The notes under the pieces: model-generated
The model's database searches: none
Told to the model about the DNA's origin: nothing
Seen by the model: the letters and a program-made list of their open reading frames with translations, nothing else
Program-made: the position numbers and the translations under genes
NCBI GenBank assembly: GCA_038049695.1
Contig: CP142459.1
Span: forward strand, 72,639,001-72,703,000
Reading direction: 5' to 3'
Origin: Cinnamomum chago
Lineage: Eukaryota > Streptophyta > Magnoliopsida > Laurales > Lauraceae
Length of the DNA stretch: 64,000 nt
Shown: positions 12,734 to 24,463 of the stretch, in pieces
Layout of the letters: every line of letters starts with the position of its first letter
Numbering within the stretch: position 1 is the stretch's first letter

Positions 12734-15027
12734 ATGGATATGACCTCCTCCTCCTTGTCACCAATTGGACACTATCCGGTTGTAGATGAAAACATGACAC
12801 CAAGATTGGGCATGCATTTTGATGATTTAGATGAAGCATATAACTTTTACAATGCTTATGGTAAACTTACTGGACTTAGTATAAGAAAAGAATCTAGTAA
12901 TAGAGGTAAAGATGGGGAGGTTGTATGGAAAAGATTTGTCTGTTCAAAGCAGGGTAAAACAGATGAGAAACATTGGATTGGTAAGGAAGTGGTTCAAAGA
13001 TGTCGAGTGGAAACAAGATTCGATTGTATGGCTAAGTTGCAAGTGAAATTAGATAAATCAGGTGGTTATATGGTATCCAAGTTTGTTCCTCAACACTCTC
13101 ATGCCCCCGCTACTACAAGTAAGAGATTTATGTTGAGGTCGCATTGTGAAGTGCCAGAATCAAAGAGACGACTTATAAATACATATGATGCTGCAAATGT
13201 GCGATGTAAACAACAAATGCAAGTGTTTGCATCGCAGTCTGGGGGATTGGAAAAAATTGGATTTACAGATACGGATACCAGGAATCACCGTAGGGATGAA
13301 AAGGAAAAGAAAAGGGGGCTAGATGGACAGTTGCTATTTCAACTTTTTGAAAACCGGAAAGAAATGGGAAATGGTTGTACATATACCATTGAGCGAGATG
13401 CAGATAAAAAGATAACGCATGTTTTTTGGGCAAACGGATCATTTCGTTCCGCTTACAAAGTCTTTGGTGATGTGGTGACATTTGATACAACCTATAAGAC
13501 AAACTGTTATGAACTTATTTTTGCTGCATTTGTAGGTTGCAATCATCATGGGCAAACTACTTTATTTGGTTGTGGGTTTCTACCAAATGAAAAAACCGAG
13601 TCATTTGAGTGGTTGTTTAACACATGGCTTCAAGCCATGTCATATAGTCCACCAAAGGGTATTATAACAGATTAAGACTTGGCATGACAAAAGCCATTAA
13701 AAATGTCATGCCAAATACTGTTCATCGGTATTGCCTATGGCACATTTGCCAACGAATTTGGGAGGGCTTCAAATTCACAATGAGGGTTTAATAGAAAAGA
13801 TAAAAAAATGTGTTCATAACTCAGACACTACTGATCAATTTGATAGTTTTTGGAATCAGATCACAACAGACAATAAGCTGATGGAGAATGATTGGTTGGC
13901 GGATATATTTAGGATTCGTCATATGTGGGTTCCGACATATTTAAAGAAAAATTTCTTTGGTGGCATGTCGACGACTCAACGAAGTGAAAGCATGAATGCA
14001 TTTGTGAAGCAATACGTAGAGTACAAGAATTCTTTACTTGATTTCATATTACATTTTGATGCCGGGGTGGAATGTTTAAGGTATCTTGAAAAGAAAGAGG
14101 ATTTTAAAAATAGTAATGGGAGGCCTAAAATCAAGACATGTTCACCAATGGAAAGCAAATGGCCGAAGTATACACAAGGAACATATTTTATAAGTTTCAA
14201 GATGAGTTATTCACCACCATGTCAGTTGCAGAAAATATTGTTTACGAGGATGATGTCAGTTGTAAGTTCGTTGTGAAAAACTATTCCGATGAAAAGGAAA
14301 TTGAAAGAGAGGTTTTATGGAAAAAAGACGAGAAGCATGCATATTGTTCTTGCCAAAAGTTTGAATTTGAAGGCATCCCTTGTTGTCATGTTTTATCTAC
14401 CTTGAGGAGATATGCTATATTATTTTTACCTGAGCGTTACATATTGAAGCGATGGACGAAGGGTGTTACAAGAGATGCATTTGTAGACGTGGTGGAATCG
14501 GGTGGATCAGAAGGTGTTGACCCATGCTTGGCTAGACATAGTCACTTGTCTTGTATGTTTGCAGGGCTTATTGACATAGCTAGTCAATCTAAAGAAGGTT
14601 TTGAATTTTTAATTAGTGGTCATAATGAATTGGAAATGAAATTAAGGCAGATGATGTTAAACAATCCATCCAATTCAAGCATTGATAAAGGGAAGGCAGT
14701 TGTGGATAGTAATGTGGTTGAGTATAATGAGCCGGCGCATATTGTGACTAAAGGACGCGCGAAGAGACTTAAATCGTCGAAGGAAAAGGCAATAAAAGGG
14801 CGTCTATGTAAGGGTTGCAACAAGCGCGGTGTATCACATGACAAGCGTAATTGTCCAGTGTTGTTGAACAGGTACACAATTTAATGTGAGTTTTGTTGTT
14901 ATCCCCCATGTTTCATATAAGACTATTATTTATAAAAAGTTATTTCAGGTTAGTTGATGCTAATCCAAGCCAGTCACTGGCCTCTATCGATGGAAGTAGA
15001 GAAAGCTCTAATGAAGAAATGCAATGA
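12734..15027 (+). pseudogene. MULE transposase, FAR1/MudrA type, broken
   Basis: Encoded a transposase acting on the element's ends. Visible parts in order: a FAR1 DNA-binding domain (about residues 26-130, GMHFDDLDEAYNFYNAYG to VPQHSHAP); a MULE DDE domain with DTTYKTN (first Asp), GIITD (second Asp) and QRSESMN (Glu); a SWIM zinc finger (CSCQKFEFEGIPCCHVL, near 14350-14400); and a C-terminal CCHC knuckle (CKGCNKRGVSHDKRNC). A last exon (14949-15027) is joined by GTACAC...TTTCAG and adds 25 residues ending in EEMQ. Damage: a CAA-to-TAA stop at about 13673, a 1-nt loss just after it (near 13683), and frameshifts near 13745 and 14145. I chose the ATG at 12734, just after an acceptor, over 12683. 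It is not a host FRS gene, because it lies inside inverted repeats. Confidence 0.88.
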
Positions 15028-15770
15028 CTTATAATGGTAATTTATTTCTTACTTTAAGATTTTTTATGATAAAAAAATCCTTTCATAAGCCTTTTTCCTG
15101 CATAACTGACCTCATTTTACATGTCTATTGCAGCTCAATGAATGTAATGCAAAGAAGGTGTCATCTTTTGCAGTGTTTAACACATCAAGACTGCCATCAT
15201 GAGTACTGTTTTCCCCACATATTGTTATGTAGGTTTGTTGAAGAATTACATTGAAGCCCACCTTTTGTTCATGTACTTTAATATGTTTGAGATTTATCAA
15301 GACTTATGTAATTAAGTGCACACCATTATGTGGCTGAACAATATGAATGAAAAAGGCATATGTTTCAGCTCGAAATAGTGTTGAAATTGGTTTGTTTCAA
15401 CTAGTGGAAAAATTGTAGAATGTCACATGTTTCAGTTCGTTGTATGGAATGGATGGAATTTGTGAAAATGATTGGAATGGAATGGAATGGATGAAAATTA
15501 TTGAATGGGTGGAATGGATGGAATTTGTGAAGGAATGTTGTCTAGACATGTTGCATAATGCAGGAATTTGGGTTTGAGTTACTGCAGGGATTTGTTTCAG
15601 CTGAAGGAATGTTGTATAGTTTGGGTTTGGGTTTAATTCTGTTTCAGTTACTGCAGGGATTTGTTTCAGCTAGTGAATAAATTGTAGAAACACTTTTGTT
15701 TCAGTTTCAGATAGTACAGGGATTTGTAAATGGCGCATTTTGTTTCATTTTCATATAGTGCAGAAATGGG
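15028..15770. other. 3' flank of the transposase gene inside the MULE
   Basis: Holds the probable 3' untranslated region, then imperfect short repeats of 'tgtttcag' and 'ggaatggaat' (15360-15720) that lead into the satellite. No gene seen. Confidence 0.5.
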
Positions 15771-17058
15771 ATCTGAGTAGCCCTATTTAAGTCACTGTTT
15801 GACCCACTTTTGCAGGGATTTTTTTGATGAAAATTGGGGAACTCGAAGTCCAGTTAATGAACTTGAAATCTGCAATTTTTCGTTCTAAAAAAATCCCGTT
15901 TGCCTCGTGTTTCAGTCGAGCACTTTTCCAACCCAGTCAGTGAAATCTGTCAAAAACCAATCTGAGTAGTCCTGTTTAGATCACAGTTTGACCCACTTCC
16001 CGAGGGATTTTTTTTGATGAAAATTGGGGAGCTCGAAGTCCAGTTTAATGAACTTGAAATCTGTAATTTTTCGTTCCAAAAAAATCGCGTTTGCCTCGTG
16101 TTCCAGTAGCGCACTTTTCCAACCCAGTCAGTCAAATCTGTCAAAAACCAATCTGAGTAGCCCTGTTTAGGTCACAGTTTGACCCACTTTCCAAGGGATT
16201 TTTTTGATGAAAATTGGGGAACTCGAAGTCCATATAATGAGCTTGAAATCTACAATTTTTCGTTAAAAAAAAATCGTGTTTGCCTAGTGTTCCAGTCGTG
16301 CACTTTTCCAACTCAGTCAGTCAAATCTGCAAAAACCAATCTGAGTAGCCCTATTTACGTCACTGGTTGACCCACTTCCCGAGGGACTTTTTGGATGAAA
16401 ATTGGGGAACTCGAAGTCCATATAATGAGCTTAAATCTGAAATTTTCGTTCGAAAAAAATCGCGTTTGTATAGTGTTCCAGTTGCGCACTTTTCCAACCC
16501 AGTCAGTCAAATCTGCAAAAACCAATCTGAGTAGCCCTATTTACGTCACTGGTTGACCCACTTCCCGAGGGACTTTTTGGATGAAAATTGGGAACTCGAA
16601 GTCCATATAATGAGCTTGAAATCTGAAATTTTCGTTCGAAAAAAATCGCGTTTGTGTTCCAGTCGCGCACTTTTCCAACCCAGTCAGTCAAATCTGCAAA
16701 AACCAATCTGAGTAACCCTGTTTAGGTCACTGTTTGACCCACTTCCCGAGGGATTTTTTTTGATGAAAATTGGGAAACTCGAAGTCCATATAATGAACTT
16801 GAAATCTGAAATTTTTCGTTAAAAAAAAATCGCGTTTGCCTAGTGTTCCAGTTGCGCACTTTTCCAACCCAGTCAGTCAAATCTGCAAAAACCAATCTGA
16901 GTAGCCCTGTTTAGGTCACTGTTTGACCCACTTTCTGAGGGATTTTTTTGATGAAAATTGGGGAACTCAAAGTCCATATAATGAACTTGAAATCTGAAAA
17001 TTTTCGTTAGAAAAAAATCGCGTTTGCTTAGTATTCCTGTCGCGCACTTTTCCTATCC
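15771..17058. repeat. Tandem satellite, unit about 188 bp, nearly seven copies
   Basis: The marker CTGAGTA(G/A)(C/T)CCT recurs at about 15773, 15962, 16152, 16341, 16528, 16709 and 16899 (spacings 181-191). Each unit carries GATGAAAATTGGG, AACTCGAAGTCC, AAAAAAATCGCGTTTG and TTTTCCAACCCAGTCAG. It lies between the two convergent genes of the MULE. Confidence 0.92.
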
Positions 17059-17396
17059 TAGTGCTTCACTTGTAAAAAAGGGTGGATTATTAACATCAAA
17101 TTTTGCCCAACAAAATGGATTCTCATCTTCAGTAAATAGCTAGAAAGAGTTCACAACTCTCCAAATGAACCTTAGTGATCCCACTTACTAAATAGCGTAG
17201 AAAAAGGAAATCAATAAGCCATACAGTCTTTACCAATTATACAAGTTAGTACACTGTAAATCCCATGCTTGGCAAATTTCTCATTGCTGCATATTCAATA
17301 ATTGAACAGGTGCATCTGGACATTTCACCAAAAAAAAAAAGGAAAAAAAAAAAAACCTAATAGAGATAGCTAAGTTCGTGTTGCAAAGTTTGATCC

Positions 17397-17891
17397 TCAT
17401 GCATATGCAACAAATAGTAGAAACATCATCAATATATAGCTACAATAATTTGGGTGTTGCGGCTGAAAATTATGAGCTTCAACACTTTCTCTCAAAATTT
17501 TTATTTCAGGCTTAATCTCCTGCGTCATCTCTTCAAGTAACGTTCTCATTTCATCTTCTCTTCCTTTGATTTGCACACGTCCCATACCGGTTGAATATTC
17601 ATTCGTAGCCTCATCCATCCAAATCAACAACTCGCAACCTCGTTCTCCCTACACACAAATTCATAGCAAAAGAAATATTAATTTTTGAGTGAAAATACAT
17701 ATTAATTTAAGAAGTTGGAATCTATTAACACTTACGTGTAAATCTGGACATTTCCAAAATCTTCGTCCTGGATTTTGGGCCGTACGAGATGTCTTTAAAA
17801 TCATATACCCATACCCACATGGGCACTTTGGAGCCCATTCTAAGTTTTGTACCGAAGACGATGCTGACGACATTTGTAAGGCTATTCCCAT
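17397..17891 (-). CDS. GRF-type zinc finger protein with C-terminal membrane segment, second gene of the MULE
   Basis: Two exons, 17891-17736 and 17648-17397, joined in phase across an 87-bp GTAAGT...TGTGTAG intron, encode 135 residues with no internal stop. A GRF zinc finger spans about residues 23-64: CPCGYGY, KTSRTAQNPGRRFWKCPDL and GCELLIWMDE. Cys23, Cys25, Cys48 and Cys57 are the likely zinc ligands. A charged, heptad-like helix follows (about 73-108, EDEMRTLLEEMTQEIKPEIK), and the protein ends in YCSYILMMFLLFVAYA, a short tail-anchor-like hydrophobic segment. GRF fingers bind single-stranded DNA in other proteins; here the role is unknown. It converges on the transposase and starts towards the right inverted repeat, the position of mudrB in MuDR. 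An alternative start is Met7 (ATGTCGTCAGC). A captured host gene is also possible. Confidence 0.78.
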
Positions 17892-18765
17892 TATGGAAAG
17901 AAAAAATAAACAGAAAGTCTTTAAACAAAAGGTTAACATCAGATAAAAGAAAAAACCAACTGAAAACTTGAGAAGAATAAGTATCATTGCAGCCATGAAA
18001 ACTTCAGATCCATCGCTGTATCTATGGAAAGGAAGATGCCTTATTACTGAACCATTGATTCATTGGCAATCATGACATTTGAAGTTAGAATCAATTACTT
18101 TAGTTTTGAGTGTAGCTTGAAAGCACCTTGAGAATGCCTTTTGTCAACAGATGAGGCCCTCTTGAGGAGAAAGAAACCACAAAGGGAGCCAATAGATCTC
18201 GAACCTATTCACTCTTCAGTATATTTGTAGTTGGATTTCTGTTCAAACAGGTAGGTAAAAAAATTAAGCACATAAATAAATAAATGTACATGAAAGAAAA
18301 GTTGACACCCCCTTTCTACTGATAGCTCAGTTTTTGGCACATGCCTTCCACATAAATAATTATGAATCAATCCTTAACATTAGTGCTCATGACTGAGAGA
18401 CTTGGATCAGTCATAACTCACGAGTGTTACTGTGTAACTATTAGAACCAAAAATAAATAAAAAGGAGTTCAGACACACCTTGTTGTGTTGATGTACTTTC
18501 TGTTTGTAGGGATCACACAAATGCAGGGATCACTAGAGACGTAACAATTGTAACTGAATGTTTGATATAAATCGTGGAGGTAGCCACCAAACAATTTTCT
18601 ATAGAACCATTCAACAACTAATACAGAGCAATGAAAATCACCTGTCACACTATATGCATCATATATAGTGTGACATGTGATGCATAGACTGAAGACCAGT
18701 TTATATTTTCACTAAATAAGTTACAATTTTAATCCACAGGAAAATAAAAGAAAGAAATAGAATGT
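17892..18765 (-). other. Leader/intron region upstream of the GRF gene
   Basis: No coding frame. A small inverted repeat (CACACTATAT ... ATATAGTGTG) lies at about 18647-18675. By analogy with the left side this is probably a leader intron running from a donor in the right inverted repeat. Confidence 0.4.
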
Positions 18766-19233
18766 AGGAATATAGTATACCAAGTAAAAAAAAAAACATC
18801 AGTATTCTCAGCTTTCAACTCAAGAAGGAACTATTCTTACTTGGAAGAGTTCATGGCGTGGAGCAGCAACCCAGAGTTGGGCAGCGAGACCCTGGACGGG
18901 AGAGGGAGATAGTTGGACAGCAAAAGAGAGGGAGATGTGCGCAGTAGCAGTAGGGCAGCGATGGAGAGAGATCAGGCGAGAGGGATGAATGGAGCAGGGC
19001 AGTGAGGGAGAGAGGTCAGGCGAGAGAGAGGAGATCAGCAGGTTAGTGAGTGAGATAGATCAGGCGAGAGAGAGGAGAGCAACAACGAGGGAGAGTCCGG
19101 CGAGGGAGGGAGAGAGCTTCGTTGGGAGAGATGAGGCTTTGAGAGAGGGCTTCGTCGCTGAGAGGGAGAGAGAGAGATCGGGCGAGAGAGATGAGAGCAG
19201 CAGCGAGGGAGGGAGCTTCGCTGGGAGAGACCG

Positions 19234-19293
<60 letters not shown>

Positions 19294-19475
19294 AGGTGAG
19301 AGACAGAGAGCTTCGATCGTCGTCCGATCGTCTTCGTCAGTGAGAGAGATTAGGCGAGAGATAGAGATCACATTGTCGTCGCCGTGTGTGAGAGAGGCGA
19401 GAGACACAAGCCTGATGCAAGTCGTCGATCGCTGAGAGAGAGAGAGAGAGAGAGGCGAGAGAGATGAGTGGAATC

Positions 19476-19567
<92 letters not shown>

Positions 19568-19751
19568 GAGACAGAGGAGAAGGGGGAAATTGATGTCTCG
19601 ATTAGGTCTGATGCAAGTAGGAGGAAACTGAAATTTGGGCGGGCCCGTTTTGAAAATCCATCACACTCCCACACACGATTGGACGACCCTTATAAGCCCA
19701 CACGCTTGCAGCTGATAATAAGCTCAATTGCAGTGTAGGGGAGCACTCCTC
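18766..19751 (-). repeat. Right terminal inverted repeat of the MULE, enlarged by (GA)n
   Basis: Reverse complement of the left repeat, but about 300 bp longer because of GA runs (19227-19291, 19432-19453, 19478-19562). It keeps the donor-like CCAAGTAAGA (reverse strand, about 18836-18845) seen in the left repeat. Long Ser-Leu and Arg-Glu open frames here are artefacts of the dinucleotide repeats. Confidence 0.85.
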
Positions 19752-19760
19752 ATATATATA

Positions 19761-20689
19761 TGACTTATGTTGAGTCGTAAGCCTCTTGAATGTGGATATC
19801 TGCTACAGCTATTCCCCTCTAATCTGGTCATATTGCTAAGAGGAGGGTGTTTTTCTCCCATATCCTTTGTAAAAACAGAAACTAAGCCAGAAACAAACTG
19901 AAAAATTAAGGCTCCTTCGAGTACACCGTTAATCTGGGTGTCCCACTAAACTATGGCAGCTGGGCCCCAATGATGATGATACTAGTGACCCATCCTATGT
20001 CTACCATGCCCCTGTTTGCCCATTACACACTCGATTTGAGTCAAGGGTTTAGAAAAAAAACCAGGACATATCTGTACATCCTTGCTCCAACAATGAGTAA
20101 AAACCTTCATTTAAAAGTCTTCTCATGTTCAGAAAATTGGAAAACATCAATAGAAGAGAATGAGAGACCGGACCATATATTATTACAACTTTTGAATTGA
20201 AACAAAAAAGTCTTTTTAATGATGTGTAAATTACAAGGGAGATTGTTCTCTAAAGTCCTCTTTGGATCTTCCATGGAATGCCATTGATTTTCAAATGTGG
20301 TAGACTATGAAATGTGCACAGATCTCATCATCATCATCATCATCATCAAAGCCTTGTCCCAATTATGGTGGGGTCGACTGCATGGATTTTATTTCTCCAT
20401 TCCGATCTATTTTGAGTCAAACTCTCATATAAGTTTCATTTCTTTATATCTATTTTTATTACCTCCATCCATGCTCTTTTTGACCTATCACTCATCATAG
20501 CTTTGAATATACAATGTGCTTGCGTTTTATTTGACCCCACCCACATCATTTCTGGTACCGGCTTGGCGAGTTGAAAAAGGAAAAAAAAAAGAAAAAAGAA
20601 AAGAGAAAAGAAATACAATAATTGGTCTGCAAAATAGAAGTTCCCAAGTTGAAAGACATTAGGTCTTGTTAACATCAGTAATTAGTCTA
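19761..20689. other. Intergenic; possible reversed RTE-type LINE tail
   Basis: A (CAT)n run at 20324-20347 followed by 'aaagccttgtcccaattatg' and 'ggggtcgactgcatgg' resembles the 3' tail of a common plant non-LTR repeat in reverse orientation. A related stretch is at 37320-37440. No gene seen. Confidence 0.35.
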
Positions 20690-20697
20690 GAATTGGC

Positions 20698-22335
20698 CAG
20701 GGCCGGCTCTAGCATAAGGCCAATAAAGCCTTTGCTTTAGGCCCCAAAAAAGGCCCCATAATAGCAGCCGACATCTTTTGAAATTCCACAAAACCAAACT
20801 TGTCAACCATTCCTTTTTTTTCTCCCCAAAATATAAGACCCCATAATAACTCTCTCTTAAGAGGGTCAGTTTTTATGGAGCCTTAAAGTGTCATTTATGA
20901 CTTATTATATTTCCAAATCTACCCCTTATATTACTATTGCTAGGAGTCCAATTGATTTTAGCATACCATTATATTTCTAGCGGTCCATGTGTATCAAATC
21001 TCAACTATACATTCAGTCATGAATTTGCTTTACAAGCCTTTTCTCATTATTTTTGTGTATCATATTTCAATTGGAGCCCATTCAAATTTAATCCATGATG
21101 TGGTTGTAATAGATCCACAACTTGGGATTTCAACCCTAATAATAGATTTTAAAACTTAAGATAGACAATGGGCCCCTGCCGAAATTAATTCACATGCCCA
21201 CAATGCATATGAGCACTGTGCATCTGGAACATCCAATACGTGGGGCAGAACTCTAAAGTACACCTTGGATGGTCCTGACTCATGGTGCGTATGCGCACCG
21301 TGTGCAGGTGAAAATGCTTCGAGCACTAGCGGTGGTAGATTTAAGACATTTTTTTTATTTTTTTATTTTTTTTATCTGTGTGTGTGGAGAAAAATTGGTA
21401 GTTGGATTTTGTGGCCCCAGATTTCCATGTGAGTTTTGGAGGCAAGTCCAAAGTTTTCATATGGGTTTTGGAGGTGGACTTAAGATAGATTAACAAAACT
21501 TGAATATAAAAATTTAGTTAGTAATTTTGCATCACAAAAAAGCACGAAAAGTAAATTTTAAATAAAGTAGTTGTGTGGGGTCGTTCTGTGCTCACGGATT
21601 TAGGTGGGGTCACCCTCCAGTCTCGGTTACCATTGGTCTCGGCACCGCCCAAGGTCGGCCGCAACGCCATCTTGGAAGAATCATAGGGCGAGTCTCGGTG
21701 GCTACGTCACGAGTCCCGACCTCGGTCTCAGCCTCTGCCCGATCTCGGCCCCTGTCACTCAGCCATTAATGCAGCCATAAATGCGCTGCCGTGACGGAAA
21801 CGGCGAACTGACAGGCAGAGTGGGCGCCGGACCTAGATAAGGGGCACGCCTTATCTCAGAGTCATGTCCATAGGCAAGGGGTGCTGGTCCGATGGGACAT
21901 TCCCTTTTCACCTACCCCCACTCAGGAGATAAGAGTACATTCAGATAAGACTCCTGTCCCCTCAAGGGGACAGTCTAATGATGACTTTCGCGTCTATATA
22001 TTGCATGAACGCAAACCATGTAAGGTATGCATAATCCTCCCCTCCCAGAACTCTCTTTCTCCATTCTCTTTCAGTTCTCGCACTGACTTGAGCGTCGGAG
22101 GGCCTTCGGCTGCCCATAGCCAGGGTCTCTGACTGTTATCTTCTTCCTTTCAGGTCATCGGAGGCTCGATCCTTTCCCTTTATCTTCCCCAAACCCTCAA
22201 ATCAGGAGCTTGATCCTCCTCTAACTAAGTTCGTAATTTTTAGGCACTTACAATATTTATAATAATGTTAAAACATAGAAAATGCCTCATTTAGGATTGT
22301 AGATTTAGGTCTCGAATTGTTTCGAGCCGGCCTTG
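20698..22335. mobile_element. Non-autonomous hAT element carrying an LTR insertion
   Basis: The ends CAGGGCCGGCTC and GAGCCGGCCTTG are inverted. The perfect 8-bp duplication GAATTGGC flanks them at 20690-20697 and 22336-22343. Internal AT-rich sequence shows no transposase. A GC-rich block at about 21570-22240 looks like a later insertion. Confidence 0.85.
21570..22240 (+). mobile_element. Solo LTR of Gypsy type (Tat/Athila-like), inside the hAT element
   Basis: GC-rich block starting near TGTGTGGGGTCG, with 'gcgtctatatattgcatg' as a promoter-like TATA and 'ttgagcgtcggagggcc' downstream, wording I associate with Tat-type LTRs. Boundaries and target duplication are not certain. No internal region is attached; fossil. 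Confidence 0.5.
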
Positions 22336-22343
22336 GAATTGGC

Positions 22344-23411
22344 ATCAATTCCTCAAACATCAAACAATGATTTCTGACAGAAATCCGCCCTGTCTATGAT
22401 GGCCTTAATTTCATAACCAGGTTCTAGTCTGCTTGATATCTTTATAATGACCTGGGTTCAACACAAGCTGGGTTCATTGGTTCAAGGTGGGCCAGCCCCA
22501 GTCCTACCCCCACCTCATGATCCCTCATGTGGTACACCCAACTTCACACTGTTCTAATACATCAATTCGAATGATCACACTAGGAATCAGCTCACTGCTT
22601 GCAGAATCTACATTGTAATTCTTCCATAGGCATCCACTGCCTAATCCACAGGTTTTTCATGGTATGTGATTGGGAGAGAGTGCATAGTTCCGTTGGAAAG
22701 TCAATTCTCAAAGATCCATTTAGGGACACCCCCCCCCCCCCCCCCCCCCCCCCACAAAAAAAAAAAAAAAAAAAGAGAAAAAACTCAAAGATCCCCTTAA
22801 AATCCCACAGATCCCAACACCCCTTCAGACCTCAAAATGTAGATTTCTGACAGGCAAATTTCCACAATTCATATTCAGACTATTTTTACACCAGGTATGG
22901 GATTTCCACATCTTTTAAAAAAATATCACTTTTTTTTTCCCACAGAAATATTGCAGCCTCAATTTGTGCACAGCCTTGCCGCCTCGAGATTCGAGAAGCT
23001 GCCTTTTTAGGGCTCATTTCCTTGTTCTCAAGCTCGGCTATCTCACTCCTGCAAATGAATTTTAGTGGTCTGATATGTACAGGTATGACAGCCATATATA
23101 CATATATTCAAAAGGAAATAACCAAAAGAATATCCGAGTTCAAGATAAACTCATTGACATCCTTATGTTCCTCAATCGACGTAACTATATTTTTATGGAT
23201 AAAACTGGCATGAAACCATGATTTTATTACTGGCACGAGATCTTGATTTTATTTGAAATAAAACTGGCACGAAATCTTGATTTTATTTGAAAAAGTTCAT
23301 ATTTCTTTTCTTCTTCATTTGTATAGATATATCACTTTCATTCTCTAAGAAGTAGTTTTGTTAAAGGAAGATTCTTCCAGATAAACCACTTCCAAGAGTG
23401 ATTTTGGAACA
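22344..23411. other. Intergenic with a C25 run
   Basis: A run of 25 C at 22729-22753 is followed by an A-rich stretch. The remainder is unique AT-rich sequence without a supported gene. Confidence 0.5.
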
Positions 23412-23419
23412 TCGAAACT

Positions 23420-24463
23420 CAGGGCGGACCTAGGTTTGCCCTACGTCCAAAATTAAATCCAATAGAGTATTTTTTTTTTTTGGGAGAATCATGAAATTTG
23501 AATGGAGACTTGGAGTAGGGGTGGACTTAAGTTAGAACGATCTGGGATTGCCCAAGTCAGATTGAAATCTCCATAGAGTTGAATGGGCCTTGGAGGATGC
23601 CCTACGTGTTCAAACTTGTCGCTCTACATGTGTCTAAAGATAGCTCCACATATGTACAACTTTGTTGGTTAAAAAAAAAGAAAGAAAGAAAGAAAATATT
23701 GCGGCAACACACTGCTCCCTCTTTTTTAACCTCTTATTTCCAAAATCCTTCGCACCGATTGTCGATCGTGCTCATCATCGCCAATTCTTATGTATAAAAT
23801 AGACTAATGTATCGCCAAACATATCTAGTATAATCCTTTATAATCACTCTATACCTAAATCTAAATGCTTAATCTCCAAATCCTAATTTAAAATCATGAA
23901 TTTCCAAATCTTAATCCAAATCCTAAGCCCTAAATGATCAAATTTGCATGTATCAACAAATTCAAAGATGACCAAATCCATTCCCATTATCATCTCTTCT
24001 TACCCTCACTATGAATCAAAGATAGAATTCCACTCTCATTGTCCAAACATTGGAGGCTTGAGAAAGTGAAAACGGAAAGGATATGCGTCCTCAAAATATT
24101 CTTGTACACAGTTTTTCTTACACACTCACTCACCTTAACTTGCAGCGATCTCCATTGGGTATTGATTTTGACATATAGATTTACTGAAACATGATAATGT
24201 GAGGTTAGAGTATTTTTTTATCCATCTAATGATTTTTTGTACTTCTGATTAACATCCTAATTCCTAACCTCATCATTGCATAATCTTCAATAACTATCAT
24301 GCATCTAGTTGAGTTCCTTGACTTGGACATTTTCTAAAGAAAAACATGTAGGTGCTATTTGGTAATATGAAAAAGTTTAGCAAAGTCTAGAAATTTTTTT
24401 TTCAAATATTAAGCCTTGCAGAATTTTAGCCCCACCAAAATGAAAATCCTGGGTCCGCCAGTG
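23420..24463. mobile_element. Non-autonomous hAT element, about 1.04 kb
   Basis: The ends CAGGGCGGACCTAGG and (reverse) CACTGGCGGACCCAGG are inverted. Flanks TCGAAACT (23412-23419) and TTGAAACT (24464-24471) form an 8-bp duplication with one mismatch. No transposase is visible inside. Confidence 0.75.

Larger units (their letters stand above)
10958..19751. mobile_element. Mutator-like element (MULE), 8.8 kb, with two convergent genes
   Basis: Both ends read inward as GAGGAGTGCTCCC. The inverted repeats run 10958 to about 11634 and about 18766-19751. They are flanked by ATATATATA at 10949-10957 and 19752-19760, a 9-bp duplication typical of Mutator, although it sits in a TA run. Inside are a FAR1-type transposase pseudogene (12734-15027, plus), a satellite of about 188 bp (15771-17058) and a GRF zinc-finger gene (17397-17891, minus). 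The layout of two convergent genes, each starting near one inverted repeat, parallels maize MuDR. The element is structurally complete, but the transposase copy is broken. Confidence 0.88.

Noticed and set aside
12734-15027. A domesticated host FAR1/FRS transcription factor
   Set aside because: The gene lies within intact MULE ends and has a stop and frameshifts, so it is a transposon gene, not a kept host gene.
15771-17058. CRISPR-like array
   Set aside because: Whole 188-bp units repeat with no unique spacers, in a plant transposon; it is a satellite.
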